Shown here: positions 1 through 8,638 of the stretch, piece after piece
Layout of the letters: every line of letters begins with the position of its first letter
Position numbering within the stretch: the stretch's first letter is position 1
NCBI GenBank assembly: GCA_965213765.1
Contig: OZ243926.1
Span: forward strand, 4,216,001-4,280,000
Length of the DNA stretch: 64,000 bases
Reading direction: 5' to 3'
DNA from: JAJDXO01 sp965213765
GTDB lineage: Bacteria; Pseudomonadota; Alphaproteobacteria; Rhodospirillales; UBA2165
Notes under the pieces: generated by a model
Seen by the model: only the letters and a program-made list of their open reading frames with translations
What the model was told of the DNA's origin: nothing
Database searches by the model: none
Made by a program: the position numbers and the translations under genes

Positions 1-1257
1 CGCCAGGACGATGGCGAGCGGCAGCAGGATCACACCGTAGGAAACCGTGTGGGCGACCACCGGAAACCAGGTTTCGCCCCGGCCTCGCAGAACGTGACTG
101 AGAACCGCCTGGCCGCCATCGAAGATCAACAGTAAGGAGATAAAGGCGATCAGCGGCGTGGCCAGTTCAATCAACGCCGGGTCCTTGGCGAATCCCTGCG
201 CCAAATGGGGCGAGAACGCGACCACCAGCACCCCGAAGAAGCTCATGGCGATGGTGTTGAGCCCGAGACCCGTCCAACCGGCCCGGGACATCTCGGCGGT
301 GTCGCCCCGTCCCCAGGCGTGCCCGACCATCACCGCGCTCGCCGCACCGATGCCGACGGCGGTCATGAAGATCAGCGCCAACACCTGGAAGGCGATGGAG
401 TAGGCGGCGAGCGCCAACGCCCCCAACAGCCCGGCGATGAAGGACTGGGCGGCAAAGGCGGTGGATTCGATGAGATGGCTGCCGCCAGCCGAATAGCCGA
501 TGCGGCGCTGGCCGGCCCAATCCCGCCAGCCGCCCTCCGCCTTCCTGCGGATAGCGAGCGCCTCCCGGTCATGCAGGTTCCACACATAGGCGACGGTGAC
601 GGCGGCCAGCAGGATGCGCATGCTGGTCGTCGCCCAGGACGACCCGACGGCACCCATGGCATCGAACCCGAGATTTCCATAGACCCACATCCAGTTGAAC
701 AGCACGTTGAACAGGTTGGCGATGATCATGAACACCATCGGCGCGACCGGCCGCTTCAGCCCTTCGAGAAAGTAGGCGCTTGCGAGGTAGATCATCATGA
801 ACGGCAGGCCCAGGGCCAGCACGCGGACCACTTCGCCCCCGCCCCGCACAAGGTCCTCCGATTGGCCGGTGACCACCAACACCCACTCACCGGTGAACGC
901 GATGACCATGCAGATGGTGCCGAGCACCACCGCATAGACCGTCGCCCGGCGCCACACCGCGCCAAGCTTCTCGGTCCGGCCGCTGCCGAGGGTTTTGGCT
1001 GTCATCACCAAGGTGCCGAGGAGAAGTCCGAGGGAGGTCACGAACAGGGGAATCGTCACCGCGTTGCCGAGGGACTGGTAGGCCAACTCGTTGGCGGCGA
1101 ACCGGCCGACCATGGCCGTATCGACCACCGCCATGACCAGCATACCGGATCGCGATGCGATCTGCGGCAGGGCGAGGCGCACCATCTCGCGAACCCGCGC
1201 CCGCAAGCCGCGGGGCGGGGCGTCCAGCCGTTCCGGCCGCGCCGCCGTCTGCTCCAT
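1..1257 (-). CDS. MATE family efflux transporter (3' end outside window)
   Basis: An open frame of 419 codons runs off the left edge without a stop, so the C-terminus is missing. The start is the ATG at 1257-1255, preceded by an AGAGGG-like ribosome-binding site; the protein begins MEQTAARPERL. The translated protein is almost continuous hydrophobic helices. It opens with a helix containing PQIASRSGMLVMAVVDTAMV and later has ASAVMVGHAWGRGD, both typical of the two six-helix halves of the MATE (NorM/DinF) superfamily. These inner-membrane proteins expel cationic drugs or metabolites using Na+ or H+ gradients. It is divergent from the glutathione transferase gene at 1383, so the two may share the 125-bp intergenic region. 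The substrate cannot be inferred. Family call is firm. Confidence 0.85.
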   Translation of the reverse strand, partial: MEQTAARPERLDAPPRGLRARVREMVRLALPQIASRSGMLVMAVVDTAMVGRFAANELAYQSLGNAVTIPLFVTSLGLLLGTLVMTAKTLGSGRTEKLGAVWRRATVYAVVLGTICMVIAFTGEWVLVVTGQSEDLVRGGGEVVRVLALGLPFMMIYLASAYFLEGLKRPVAPMVFMIIANLFNVLFNWMWVYGNLGFDAMGAVGSSWATTSMRILLAAVTVAYVWNLHDREALAIRRKAEGGWRDWAGQRRIGYSAGGSHLIESTAFAAQSFIAGLLGALALAAYSIAFQVLALIFMTAVGIGAASAVMVGHAWGRGDTAEMSRAGWTGLGLNTIAMSFFGVLVVAFSPHLAQGFAKDPALIELATPLIAFISLLLIFDGGQAVLSHVLRGRGETWFPVVAHTVSYGVILLPLAIVLA

Positions 1258-1382
1258 GACCAATGCCCTCTGGATGGGGCGCGGGTGATAACACACCAGC
1301 GCCGTATTGCCAGCGGTGTTTTGATGACAGCGGGGCCGGCTCCGGTCAAAATGAGCCCGCCCGGTTTTTTGGGGAGGGAAAG

Positions 1383-2183
1383 ATGATCGAGCTGTATCAG
1401 AGTTTTCAGTCGACCTGTTCGGGCAAGGTCCGTCTGGTTATGGAGGAAAAGGGCATTCCCTACACCGAGCGCGACGTGAACTTGGCGACGGGCGAGCAAT
1501 TTGATCCCGAATATATGAAGCTCAATCCGAAGGCGGTGGTGCCGACCATCATCCATGACGGGCGGGTCTTAAGGGAATCCAGCCTGATCATGGAATACCT
1601 GGACGAGACCTTTGACGGTCCGAGCCTGACCCCCGGCGATCCCTACAAGCAGTGGCGGATGCGCATGTTCAACAAGCTCCTTGATGAGGAAGTGCACGCC
1701 TACATAAATCTGGTGACCTATGCGGTCGTCGGCCGCCACACCCGGTCGGAGAACCGCACGCCGGAGGAAATCGAAGAGCATTTCCGCAAGATGCCCGACC
1801 AGGCCAAGGCCGAACGCCAGCGGCAGGTTCACGAAAAGGGCGTGCACTCGGAACCGTTCAAGGCCGCCATCAAGGGGATGGACAAGCTGCTGGCCGAAAT
1901 CGAAGGCGCGCTCAAGGAATTCGGCGGCCCGTGGATCCTGGGTGAGGCGTATTCCATCGCCGATGCCGCCGTCACCACCTACGTGCTGCGCCTCGATGTT
2001 TGCGGGTTCGAGGACATGTGGGAGGGCCGCCGGCCGCTGGTTGCCGAGTGGTGGCAGCGGATAAAGGACCGGCCCAATTTCGTCGGCGCCATGTCGCCGC
2101 GCACGCCCCGGCAGGACATTGATTCCCGCAAGGAATACGGCGCCGAGGCGGTACCGATCATTCGGGAATTGTTCGCGGCTTAA
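1383..2183 (+). CDS. Glutathione S-transferase family protein
   Basis: This 266-residue soluble protein starts at the ATG at 1383, just after GGGAGGGAAAG. An in-frame start 120 bp upstream is less likely because residues 1-8 (MIELYQSF) are the usual first beta strand. Residues 1-80 form a thioredoxin-like domain: S10/T11/C12/S13 lie where the catalytic Ser/Cys of GSTs sits, the cis-proline motif AVVPTI is near 51-56, and ESSLIMEYLDE near 65-75 is the glutathione gamma-glutamyl binding segment. The remainder is an alpha-helical GST C-domain with a long insertion around 105-150. It likely conjugates or isomerises electrophilic substrates with glutathione. The exact class is not resolved. Confidence 0.85.
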   Translation: MIELYQSFQSTCSGKVRLVMEEKGIPYTERDVNLATGEQFDPEYMKLNPKAVVPTIIHDGRVLRESSLIMEYLDETFDGPSLTPGDPYKQWRMRMFNKLLDEEVHAYINLVTYAVVGRHTRSENRTPEEIEEHFRKMPDQAKAERQRQVHEKGVHSEPFKAAIKGMDKLLAEIEGALKEFGGPWILGEAYSIADAAVTTYVLRLDVCGFEDMWEGRRPLVAEWWQRIKDRPNFVGAMSPRTPRQDIDSRKEYGAEAVPIIRELFAA

Positions 2184-2186
2184 GCA

Positions 2187-2651
2187 CTAAATCCAGCGGC
2201 GGACCCGGGCCTTGTATCCGGTGTAGTCCTCGCTGAACTTGGCTTCCAGGTAGCGCTCCTCGCGGGCGATAACGCCGTAATGCATCACCGGAAACCAGGC
2301 GGCGAGCAGGATCACAAGCCACAAATTGTCGAACCGGGCGGCGATCGCCAGGATGGCGATGGTCAGCCCCACATACATGGGATTCCGGGTAAACCGGTAG
2401 GGGCCGGTTTCCACGATCGTGGTGGAGGGCCTGTAGGGTACGATGGCGGTGCCGTGCCGGCGGAAGGACATTCTCCCCCACACCCCGAACGCGGCGGCGA
2501 TCGCGATCAACGTCCAGAAGAGGGGATTGGGCCAGGCCGCCGGCAGGAAGGGCAGGGGCCAGGTGAGGTTCAGTCCCACGCCCGCCGCCACAACCAGCGC
2601 CCAGATCAGCGACGGCGGCAGGATGACCCCGGGATTGTCATTCTCGGCCAT
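2187..2651 (-). CDS. Isoprenylcysteine carboxyl methyltransferase-like membrane methyltransferase
   Basis: A 154-residue integral membrane protein with about four hydrophobic helices. Residues 83-95 (GPYRFTRNPMYVG) and 131-143 (EERYLEAKFSEDY) are the two cofactor-binding signatures of the ICMT/phospholipid methyltransferase fold, which uses S-adenosylmethionine at the membrane surface. Bacterial members of this size are usually annotated only as methyltransferase family protein, and many have no known acceptor. The gene converges tail to tail with the glutathione transferase (3 bp between the stops), so no operon is implied. Confidence 0.8.
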   Translation of the reverse strand: MAENDNPGVILPPSLIWALVVAAGVGLNLTWPLPFLPAAWPNPLFWTLIAIAAAFGVWGRMSFRRHGTAIVPYRPSTTIVETGPYRFTRNPMYVGLTIAILAIAARFDNLWLVILLAAWFPVMHYGVIAREERYLEAKFSEDYTGYKARVRRWI

Positions 2652-2755
2652 GCAACCGGTATAGCGATAAAGCCGGGCCGCGCAAACCGCTACCCGTGAC
2701 GAATGGGCATGGCCTCCCTATGATGTCGGCGCAATTGACGAGACTGGACCGCGAA

Positions 2756-3049
2756 ATGGCCAAAACTATCGATTCCCAACTTCAGGAATACCGGGACAGC
2801 ATCGACAACATCAATGCGGCGCTGATTTATCTGCTGTCCGAGCGGTTCAAGATCACCAAGAAAGTGGGCGCGTTGAAGGCGGAGCGGAATTATCCGGCAG
2901 CCGACAAGGAGCGCGAGGCGGAGCAAATCACGCGGCTCCGCGATCTCGCCGAGGCGGCCAATCTGGATCCCGACTTCTCCGAGAAAATCCTCGAATTCAT
3001 CATCGCCGAAGTGATCCGCGACCACGAAAAGATCAAGAGTGGCGGATAA
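2756..3049 (+). CDS. Chorismate mutase (AroQ type, monofunctional)
   Basis: This 97-residue all-helical protein would convert chorismate to prephenate in phenylalanine/tyrosine synthesis. Residues matching the E. coli AroQ active site are visible: R13 (EYRDSID), R30 (LLSERFKI), K41 (GALKAER), D50 and E54 (AADKEREAEQ). I chose the ATG at 2756 because it gives the usual AroQ length. ATGs at 2720 and 2723 and a GTG at 2696 are in frame and would add 12-20 residues. The stop overlaps the GTG start of the next gene by 11 bp, so translation of the TPR protein is probably coupled. Confidence 0.85.
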   Translation: MAKTIDSQLQEYRDSIDNINAALIYLLSERFKITKKVGALKAERNYPAADKEREAEQITRLRDLAEAANLDPDFSEKILEFIIAEVIRDHEKIKSGG

Positions 3050-3896
3050 CGGCCCGCACTCCATAGCATCCGAGAAGAAGCCTGGGTTCCAGATCGGGCC
3101 ATGGGGCTGCGCCCTAATCGGCGCCGGGCTGTTCGTACTGCCGCTCAGTTTCTTGGCTGGCCTCTTCGCGATCAAAATATGGCTGGGTGACGATAGAACA
3201 CAGGCCGAGATTTCCGCCGACGCGACGGCGGTGATCGAGAGTGGGGCCACTCACGACGAACGACATGACGCTTATGTGACGCGGGCGGAGATTTGGCGAA
3301 ATAATGGAGATTATCAGGGAGCCGTCGACGATTTGACCGCAGCAATCGGCATTGATCCGAACACAGCGGCGACCCACGCCGCACGTGGGACGAACTATCT
3401 GTCTCTGAACGAATGGGAAACGGCCCTTGCCGATTCCGACAAGGCTCTCAGCCTGGGAGACCGAGACCTCGTCGGATCAATTTCGCTTGTACGAGCGACG
3501 GCACTAATGGCTCTGCGCAGAAATGAGGAGGCGCTTGCCGCCACGGCCCGAGTTCCTCAAAGCGATCCAGGTTATTTGGATGCCAGATATATCCGCGGGT
3601 CAGCCTTCAATTCCATGGGCGAGCGTAGGAGGGCACTCCGGGAGTTCAACCTGATCCTGTCAACTAATCCTGTCTACGGACATGTCTGGCTTGCCCGAGG
3701 GGAAGTCCTTCTGGCACTCAATCGTGCCGAGGACGCGCTCTTCGATTTCAATATGGCTCTACGGCTAAACCCCTCGGAGAGTGCCGCCAAGATCAATCGA
3801 TTGCGGGGAGACGCTCTGGCTATTTTAGGGCGCGCCAAGGAGGCACAAGAAGCCTATCGCCGGGCTCGAGAAGCCGAAAGTCAGTCCACACCGTGA
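3039..3896 (+). CDS. Membrane-anchored TPR-repeat protein
   Basis: A 285-residue protein starting at a GTG inside the last codons of the chorismate mutase gene. Residues about 20-46 (GPWGCALIGAGLFVLPLSFL and following) form one transmembrane anchor. From about residue 75 onward there are five or six tetratricopeptide repeats, recognisable by DAYVTRAEIWRNNGDYQGAV, AARGTNYLSLNEWETALAD and ARGEVLLALNRAEDALFDF. TPRs are protein-protein interaction scaffolds, and the repeats would lie on one face of the inner membrane. Its base composition is slightly less GC-rich than its neighbours. No enzymatic domain is seen and the partner is unknown. Confidence 0.75.
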   Translation: MADNGPHSIASEKKPGFQIGPWGCALIGAGLFVLPLSFLAGLFAIKIWLGDDRTQAEISADATAVIESGATHDERHDAYVTRAEIWRNNGDYQGAVDDLTAAIGIDPNTAATHAARGTNYLSLNEWETALADSDKALSLGDRDLVGSISLVRATALMALRRNEEALAATARVPQSDPGYLDARYIRGSAFNSMGERRRALREFNLILSTNPVYGHVWLARGEVLLALNRAEDALFDFNMALRLNPSESAAKINRLRGDALAILGRAKEAQEAYRRAREAESQSTP

Positions 3897-3963
3897 TTAG
3901 CGAGAGCGAAAGTGAAATCCCCCGCCCCATTTGCGGACGCCCGCGCAAGAACACGCGATAGCG

Positions 3964-4380
3964 CTAACTCTCGACGATCTCGATGGTGTGGGTGATCTCG
4001 GCGGTGGCGCCCATCATGACGGTCGCCGAGCAATATTTGCCGGCCGACAGTTGGACCGCCCGCTCGACCTTGTCCGGATTCAGCCCTTTGCCGGTGATGA
4101 TGTATTTGACGCCGATCTTGGTGAACACCTTGGGAATATCGTCGGCGCGTTCCCCGGACAGCTCGATCACCACGTCTTCCACCGGCTCCCGGCCCTTCTG
4201 GAGGATGTCCACGACATCAAAGGCCGTACAGCCGCCCATGCTGAGGAGCAGCATCTCCATGGGCCGGACGCCGAGGTCGCGCCCGCCGGCGTCCGGCGCG
4301 CCATCCATGACCACGGAGTGGCCGGAGCCGCTCTCGCCCAGGAACGTCCGCCGCTCCACCCATTTGACCCGCGCATCCAT
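3964..4380 (-). CDS. OsmC/Ohr family peroxiredoxin-like protein
   Basis: A 138-residue protein of the OsmC fold, which in characterised members reduces organic hydroperoxides. The two conserved cysteines are C51 (SMGGCTAFDVV) and C117 (AGKYCSATVMM). RPMEMLLLSMGGC is the hallmark segment of the YhfA-like OsmC branch. The ATG at 4380 overlaps the TGA of typA by one base (TGATG), so it is the downstream gene of a typA-osmC operon and is probably translated by reinitiation. Peroxidase activity is inferred from the family, not shown. Confidence 0.85.
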   Translation of the reverse strand: MDARVKWVERRTFLGESGSGHSVVMDGAPDAGGRDLGVRPMEMLLLSMGGCTAFDVVDILQKGREPVEDVVIELSGERADDIPKVFTKIGVKYIITGKGLNPDKVERAVQLSAGKYCSATVMMGATAEITHTIEIVES

Positions 4381-6200
4381 CACGCGACCTCGGCCTTCTT
4401 CGAGTGCCGCTTGCGTTCGTGGGGGTCGAGATAGCGTTTGCGGAGCCGGACGCTTTCGGGCGTCGCTTCGACCAGTTCGTCGTCACCGATATAGGCAATG
4501 GCCTTGTCGAGGGTCATCTCAATCGGCCTGGTGAGATCGACCGCGTCGTCCTTGCCGGCGGCGCGGATATTGGTGAGTTGTTTGGCCTTCAACGGGTTCA
4601 CCTCGAGATCACCGCCCCGGCTGTGTTCGCCGATGATCATGCCGCCATAGACTTTCTCGCCCGCGCCGATGAACATGGGCCCCCGGTCCTCCAGGTTCCA
4701 GAGGGCGTAGGCCACCGCCTTTCCGTTTTCCAGGGAGATCAGCACGCCGTTGCGCCGCGCGTCGATGGCGCCCTTGTGGTGGGCGTAGCCGGAAAACACC
4801 CGATTGAGGACACCGGTACCCCGCGTATCGGTCATGAACTCGCCGTGGTAGCCGATCAGCGCCCGGGAGGGCGCGATGAACACGAGGCGCTGTTTGCCCC
4901 GCTCGCCGGTCTTCATCTCGAGAAGCTCGGCCTTGCGCTTGCCCAGCTTTTCGACCACCGGGCCGGAGAACTCCTCATCCACGTCGATGGTCACTTCTTC
5001 GACCGGTTCCATGCGGTTGCCGTTTTCGTCTTCCTGGTAGACGACCCGGGGCCGCGAGATGGATAGCTCGAACCCTTCCCGGCGCATGGTCTCGATCAGG
5101 ACGGCCAGTTGCAATTCGCCCCGGCCCGCGACTTCAAACGCATTTGCGTCCTCGGTCCGGGTCACCCGGATCGCAACGTTGCCCTCGGCCTCGGCCCGCA
5201 GCCGGTTCCGGATGACCCGCGAGGTGACCTTGTCGCCCTCGGTGCCGGCGAGGGGTGAATCGTTGTTGGCGAACGTCATGGCCAATGTCGGCGGATCGAT
5301 GGGCCGCGCTTCGAGGGCGTCTTCGACCTCGACCGCGCAGAGCGTGTCCGCGACGGTCGCCTTTTGAAATCCGGCGAGCGCCACGATGTCTCCGGCCTCG
5401 GCGCTTTCCACCGGCACGCGCTCGAGGCCCCGGAACGCCAGCAGTTTGGTCAGCCGGGTTTCCTCCAATACGTCGCCGGTCCGGCTCAGCGCCTTGACGG
5501 TCATGTTGGTGGCGACCCGGCCCGAAGCAATTTTGCCGGTCAGCACCCGCCCCAGATAGGGGTCCGCTTCGAGGGTGGTGGCAAGCATGGCGAAAGGCCC
5601 GTCCGGTTCGGCGCCCGGCGGCGGCACATGGTCGCGGACCAGCTCGAACAACGGCGTCAGGCCGTCCCGCGGGCCGTCCGGTTCGTCGGCGGCCCAGCCT
5701 TCCTTGGCCGAGGCGTACATCACCGGAAAATCCAGCTGGTCTTCGTCCGCGTCCAGCCCGGCGAACAAATCGAAGACTTCGTTCAGAACCTTGTCCGCCC
5801 GCTGGTCCGGGCGGTCCACCTTGTTGATCACGACGATGGGGCGAAGGCCCAGATTGAGCGCCTTGCCTGTGACGAACTTGGTCTGGGGCATGGGGCCCTC
5901 GGCCGCATCGACGAGAAGCAGAACGCCGTCGACCATTGAGAGAATGCGCTCCACCTCGCCGCCGAAATCAGCATGGCCCGGCGTGTCGACAATGTTGAAC
6001 CGGGTACCGCCGTATTCCACCGACGTGCACTTGGCGAGAATGGTGATGCCCCGCTCGCGCTCGAGATCGCCCGAATCCATGGCACGCTCCGCCACCTGCT
6101 GGTTGTCGCGGACGGCGCCGGTTTGGCGCAGCAGGCCATCCACCAGCGTGGTCTTGCCATGGTCGACGTGGGCGATGATGGCGAAGTTCCGTAAATTCAT
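4380..6200 (-). CDS. typA: Ribosome-associated GTPase TypA/BipA
   Basis: A 606-residue translational GTPase that binds the ribosome and assists 50S assembly under stress. G1 (AHVDHGKTT) lies at residues 9-17, DTPGHADFGGE is G3 and NKVDR is G4. EF-G-like domains II, III and V follow, and the C-terminal part (GYHGEFMTDTRGTGVLNR, HSRGGDLEVN) is specific to TypA. The ATG at 6200 was chosen because MNLRNFAIIAHVDHGKTT is the normal family start. A longer in-frame reading of 12 codons has no support. There is no strong Shine-Dalgarno sequence. It is followed by osmC with a 1-bp overlap. Confidence 0.95.
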   Translation of the reverse strand: MNLRNFAIIAHVDHGKTTLVDGLLRQTGAVRDNQQVAERAMDSGDLERERGITILAKCTSVEYGGTRFNIVDTPGHADFGGEVERILSMVDGVLLLVDAAEGPMPQTKFVTGKALNLGLRPIVVINKVDRPDQRADKVLNEVFDLFAGLDADEDQLDFPVMYASAKEGWAADEPDGPRDGLTPLFELVRDHVPPPGAEPDGPFAMLATTLEADPYLGRVLTGKIASGRVATNMTVKALSRTGDVLEETRLTKLLAFRGLERVPVESAEAGDIVALAGFQKATVADTLCAVEVEDALEARPIDPPTLAMTFANNDSPLAGTEGDKVTSRVIRNRLRAEAEGNVAIRVTRTEDANAFEVAGRGELQLAVLIETMRREGFELSISRPRVVYQEDENGNRMEPVEEVTIDVDEEFSGPVVEKLGKRKAELLEMKTGERGKQRLVFIAPSRALIGYHGEFMTDTRGTGVLNRVFSGYAHHKGAIDARRNGVLISLENGKAVAYALWNLEDRGPMFIGAGEKVYGGMIIGEHSRGGDLEVNPLKAKQLTNIRAAGKDDAVDLTRPIEMTLDKAIAYIGDDELVEATPESVRLRKRYLDPHERKRHSKKAEVA

Positions 6201-6265
6201 GGCGCGGGGGATAGCCCATGGGAGGGGCGGTAGCAAGCGCCGGATTGGGCGGATAACATGACGGT

Positions 6266-6925
6266 ATGACGACCACGACGACCACCACCGGACTGCTCGC
6301 CGTCTTTGCCGATCTGGAACCGGAACACCGAGCCGAATTCCGGGAGTTCCTGGCCGAAGATATGTTTCCGCCCCGCGCGGCTATCGGCTTCGGACCCGGC
6401 GGGAGTTTCGATCGGGTGGACGGGCAGGGCTCCGAGAACGCCCAGCAGTTCGTCACACTTTACGAGACGCCCAGTGTGGGCGATCTGTACGGCGCGCCGT
6501 ATCAGGATCTCCGCAAGCACCGGGCGCCCCGGGATGCGCTGTTCCATCAGCTATTCCGGAATCAGGACCGCTATACCTGCGCGCTGGCCGGAACGGACCA
6601 GGATGCCGATCCCGGGAAGCTTGCCGATCTTCTGTGGATCGACCGATTTGATTTGGCGGATGATCAAATCCAGGCCTTCAACATCTGGTACGAGACCGTC
6701 TATCTGCCGGGATTGACCGGCATGGACGGGATCATCCGGGCTCGCCGGTACATGGCGATGGAAGGCAGCCCGAAACACCTGATCATCCATCAGTTCGCCG
6801 ATGCCGCGATTCTGAAATCGGCGGCCTGGCGGTCTTTGCGGGAGGATCCGGCTTGGAGTGCCTGCGAGGTCTGGCCTCGCGCGCCGGCACTTTACGCGAA
6901 GGTTATTTCGACGCCGGGAGACTAG
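6266..6925 (+). CDS. Hypothetical protein, possibly a duplicated dimeric alpha-beta barrel
   Basis: A 219-residue soluble protein of unknown function. The N-terminus has a run of threonines (MTTTTTTTG) and then two similar halves: LAVFADLEPEHRAEFREFLA with a later FVTLYETPSVGDLYG, and WIDRFDLADDQIQAFNIWYE with a later HLIIHQFADAAILKS. This looks like two ferredoxin-like EthD/ABM-type units fused in one chain, but sequence alone does not prove it. The stop codon TAG is formed where a dispersed repeat element begins (TA|GGGTCC), so the present C-terminus may have been fixed by that insertion. Confidence 0.6.
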   Translation: MTTTTTTTGLLAVFADLEPEHRAEFREFLAEDMFPPRAAIGFGPGGSFDRVDGQGSENAQQFVTLYETPSVGDLYGAPYQDLRKHRAPRDALFHQLFRNQDRYTCALAGTDQDADPGKLADLLWIDRFDLADDQIQAFNIWYETVYLPGLTGMDGIIRARRYMAMEGSPKHLIIHQFADAAILKSAAWRSLREDPAWSACEVWPRAPALYAKVISTPGD

Positions 6926-7028
6926 GGTCCGGACCCGATTGAGCTACTTTAGGAGTGGTGCGGCGATAAGGGCGGTCGCTGGGTGAGGGGGAATTTCCAT
7001 ATCACCCTCACCCCGGCCCTCTCCCTCA

Positions 7029-8197
7029 GGATTCCTCTGCGAAAAGGGGATTCTCAATGGGTTTGTGATGTGATTCAGTGTGGTTATCAACTGTTGGAGG
7101 CGTCGATGAGCGGCAAGGGTCAGCTGGGGTTTGCGGAAGCGTTTGTTTCTCCGGGTCTTAGGTCGAACCGGAAGCTTGATCGTCTGGATGCGTTGATCGA
7201 CTGGTCTCCGCTGGAGCGCCTGGCGTCGGCGGTCCGCCCGGGGCGCCGGGGCCGTCCGCCCTATGCGCCGCTGTCGATGTTGAAGGCGCTTTATCCTCAG
7301 GTGCTTTACGATCTGTCGGACCCCGGTCTGGAGGAGGCGCTGCTGGACCGCCTGTCGTTCCGGCGTTTTTGCGGCTTTGCGCTTGACGGGGGCACGCCGG
7401 ACGAGACCACGATCTGCCGCTTTCGCGGGGATGCGGGCGGGGTTCTGGAGGCGGCCTTCGAGGAGATCAACCGCCAGTTGGAGGCCGCCGGTCTGATCGT
7501 GCGCAAGGGCACGCTGATGGACGCCACGCTGGTGGCCGCGGCCTCGCGCCCGCCGCCCTACAAGGCCGGCGCGGGTGCCGGGCACGCGGGCGAGCCCGGC
7601 GCCGACTGGACCCGCAAGAAGGGGCGCGCCTTCTTCGGCTACAAGGCGCATCTCGGCGTCGACCAGGGGTCGGGGCTGATCCGGCGGGTGGTGCTGACCT
7701 CGGCCAAGACCTCCGAGAGCGAGGTCGCCGACCGGCTGATCTGCGGCGACGAGGCCGCGGTCTATGGCGACAAGGCCTACGAGCAGGCGGCGAGACGGGC
7801 GCGGCTCAAGGCGGCCGGGATTAAGGACCGGATCATGCACCGGCGGCACAAGCACATAGCCGCGCTGCCCCATTGGCAGCAGCGCCGCAACGCTCTGATC
7901 GCGCGACGGCGCGCCCCGGTCGAGGCCGTGTTCTCCGCCCTCAAGCGGCTTTACGGGCTGCGCCGCGCCGAGAGCCGGTCCCGGGACAGGAACACGGCCC
8001 GCCTCTTCGCCGCCGCCGCCGTCTACAACATGCGCCGGGCCTGCCTGCTCGCCGGGCCGTGAGGGCGCGACGCGCCCGGAAACCGCAAAACGCACCGCAA
8101 TCCGGCCCGCAAACGCCGCGGCAAACCCGCCGCCCGGTACCAAAACAGCCCCAACCCCCGACACAAACCCCTCCTTGCGACTTTCGCAGAAGAATCC
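7029..8197 (+). mobile_element. Complete IS5-family insertion sequence (IS-A), 1169 bp
   Basis: Terminal inverted repeats are GGATTCCTCTGCGAAA at 7029 and, reversed, GGATTCTTCTGCGAAA ending at 8197 (15 of 16 identical). The 3-bp direct repeat TCA flanks both ends (7026-7028, 8198-8200), as expected of IS5-group elements that duplicate a TNA target. It encodes one transposase. The target was the loop between the inverted ccctctccctc and gagggagaggg arms of repeat R1, so this insertion is younger than that repeat. All parts are intact and the element looks potentially active. Confidence 0.92.
7106..8062 (+). CDS. IS5-family transposase (IS-A)
   Basis: A 318-residue DDE transposase. The start is the ATG at 7106, eight bases after TTGGAGG. 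The N-terminal DUF772-type DNA-binding domain includes RGRPPYAPLSMLKALYPQVL. Catalytic acids are D in TLMDATLVAA, D in AVYGDKAYEQ and E in APVEAVFSALKRLYGL, the last with the YREK-like context typical of IS5. The frame is uninterrupted, so the protein could be functional. An in-frame opening continues upstream to 6983, but that part lies in the IS end and the interrupted repeat and is not coding. Confidence 0.92.
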   Translation: MSGKGQLGFAEAFVSPGLRSNRKLDRLDALIDWSPLERLASAVRPGRRGRPPYAPLSMLKALYPQVLYDLSDPGLEEALLDRLSFRRFCGFALDGGTPDETTICRFRGDAGGVLEAAFEEINRQLEAAGLIVRKGTLMDATLVAAASRPPPYKAGAGAGHAGEPGADWTRKKGRAFFGYKAHLGVDQGSGLIRRVVLTSAKTSESEVADRLICGDEAAVYGDKAYEQAARRARLKAAGIKDRIMHRRHKHIAALPHWQQRRNALIARRRAPVEAVFSALKRLYGLRRAESRSRDRNTARLFAAAAVYNMRRACLLAGP

Positions 8198-8299
8198 TCA
8201 GAGAGGGAGAGGGGGTAGTCGCGTTGCCGCATCGGGTTCCCTCGCCCCCTTCTCCAGGGGGAGAGGGACAGGGTGAGGGGGCGCAAAAACGAGAATCCC

Positions 8300-8599
8300 C
8301 TATTTGAGTACGGAAACCGCTCTAACCTTGCGGGATTCGAGAAACGCCACCGCTTGATCGGTTGGCGGGGTGTGCCCGGCCACTTGGTCACAGGACCGCT
8401 TGGAGAATTTCCAGCTCGTGTTGTTGAGTTCGAACCCGCAGGTGGCGATCCGCATACCTTGCGGCGTCTTCAAACAAACCTGCCCGCCGACCGGCACGTC
8501 CTGACCCTTGTACCGGCACGAGCACTGCGGTTCCGCGGCCGCCTCGGTCAGGCCGCCCAGGAAAATCACCAACGCAATCGCGATGATCCAACGCCGCAT
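8300..8599 (-). CDS. Small secreted cysteine-containing hypothetical protein
   Basis: A 99-residue protein with a clear signal peptide (MRRWIIAIALVIFLGGLTEA, cleavage near AAA-EP). The predicted mature part has five cysteines (CSCRYKGQDV, QVCLKT, ATCGFEL, RSCDQV), which suggests disulfide bonding in the periplasm. No family was recognised. The last eight codons (RAVSVLK and TAG) are read from the terminal sequence of repeat R1, so the original C-terminus was probably different. Confidence 0.6.
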   Translation of the reverse strand: MRRWIIAIALVIFLGGLTEAAAEPQCSCRYKGQDVPVGGQVCLKTPQGMRIATCGFELNNTSWKFSKRSCDQVAGHTPPTDQAVAFLESRKVRAVSVLK

Positions 8600-8638
8600 G
8601 GGGTTGAGTTTAGCGCGAAACGGCGATGATTTTCAAAT

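Larger units (their letters stand above)
6925..8322. repeat. Dispersed TA-flanked repeat element (copy R1), split by an IS
   Basis: The left end GGGTCCGGACCCGATTGAG at 6925 and the right end, whose reverse complement reads GAGCGGTTTCCGTACTC, are both preceded by TA (6923-6924, 8323-8324). Internal text is shared with other copies: blocks of ccctcacc/ggtgaggg and ccctctccc hairpins, for example 8201-8290 against 31070-31160 in reverse orientation. Without the 1169-bp IS the element would be about 230 bp. It carries no coding sequence of its own. The flanking genes 6266-6925 and 8300-8599 both end at or inside its termini. Confidence 0.65.

Noticed and set aside
1..1386. 393-codon plus-strand frame at 205-1386
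   Set aside because: It is opposite the MATE gene, is rich in His/Gly/Arg and has no domain.
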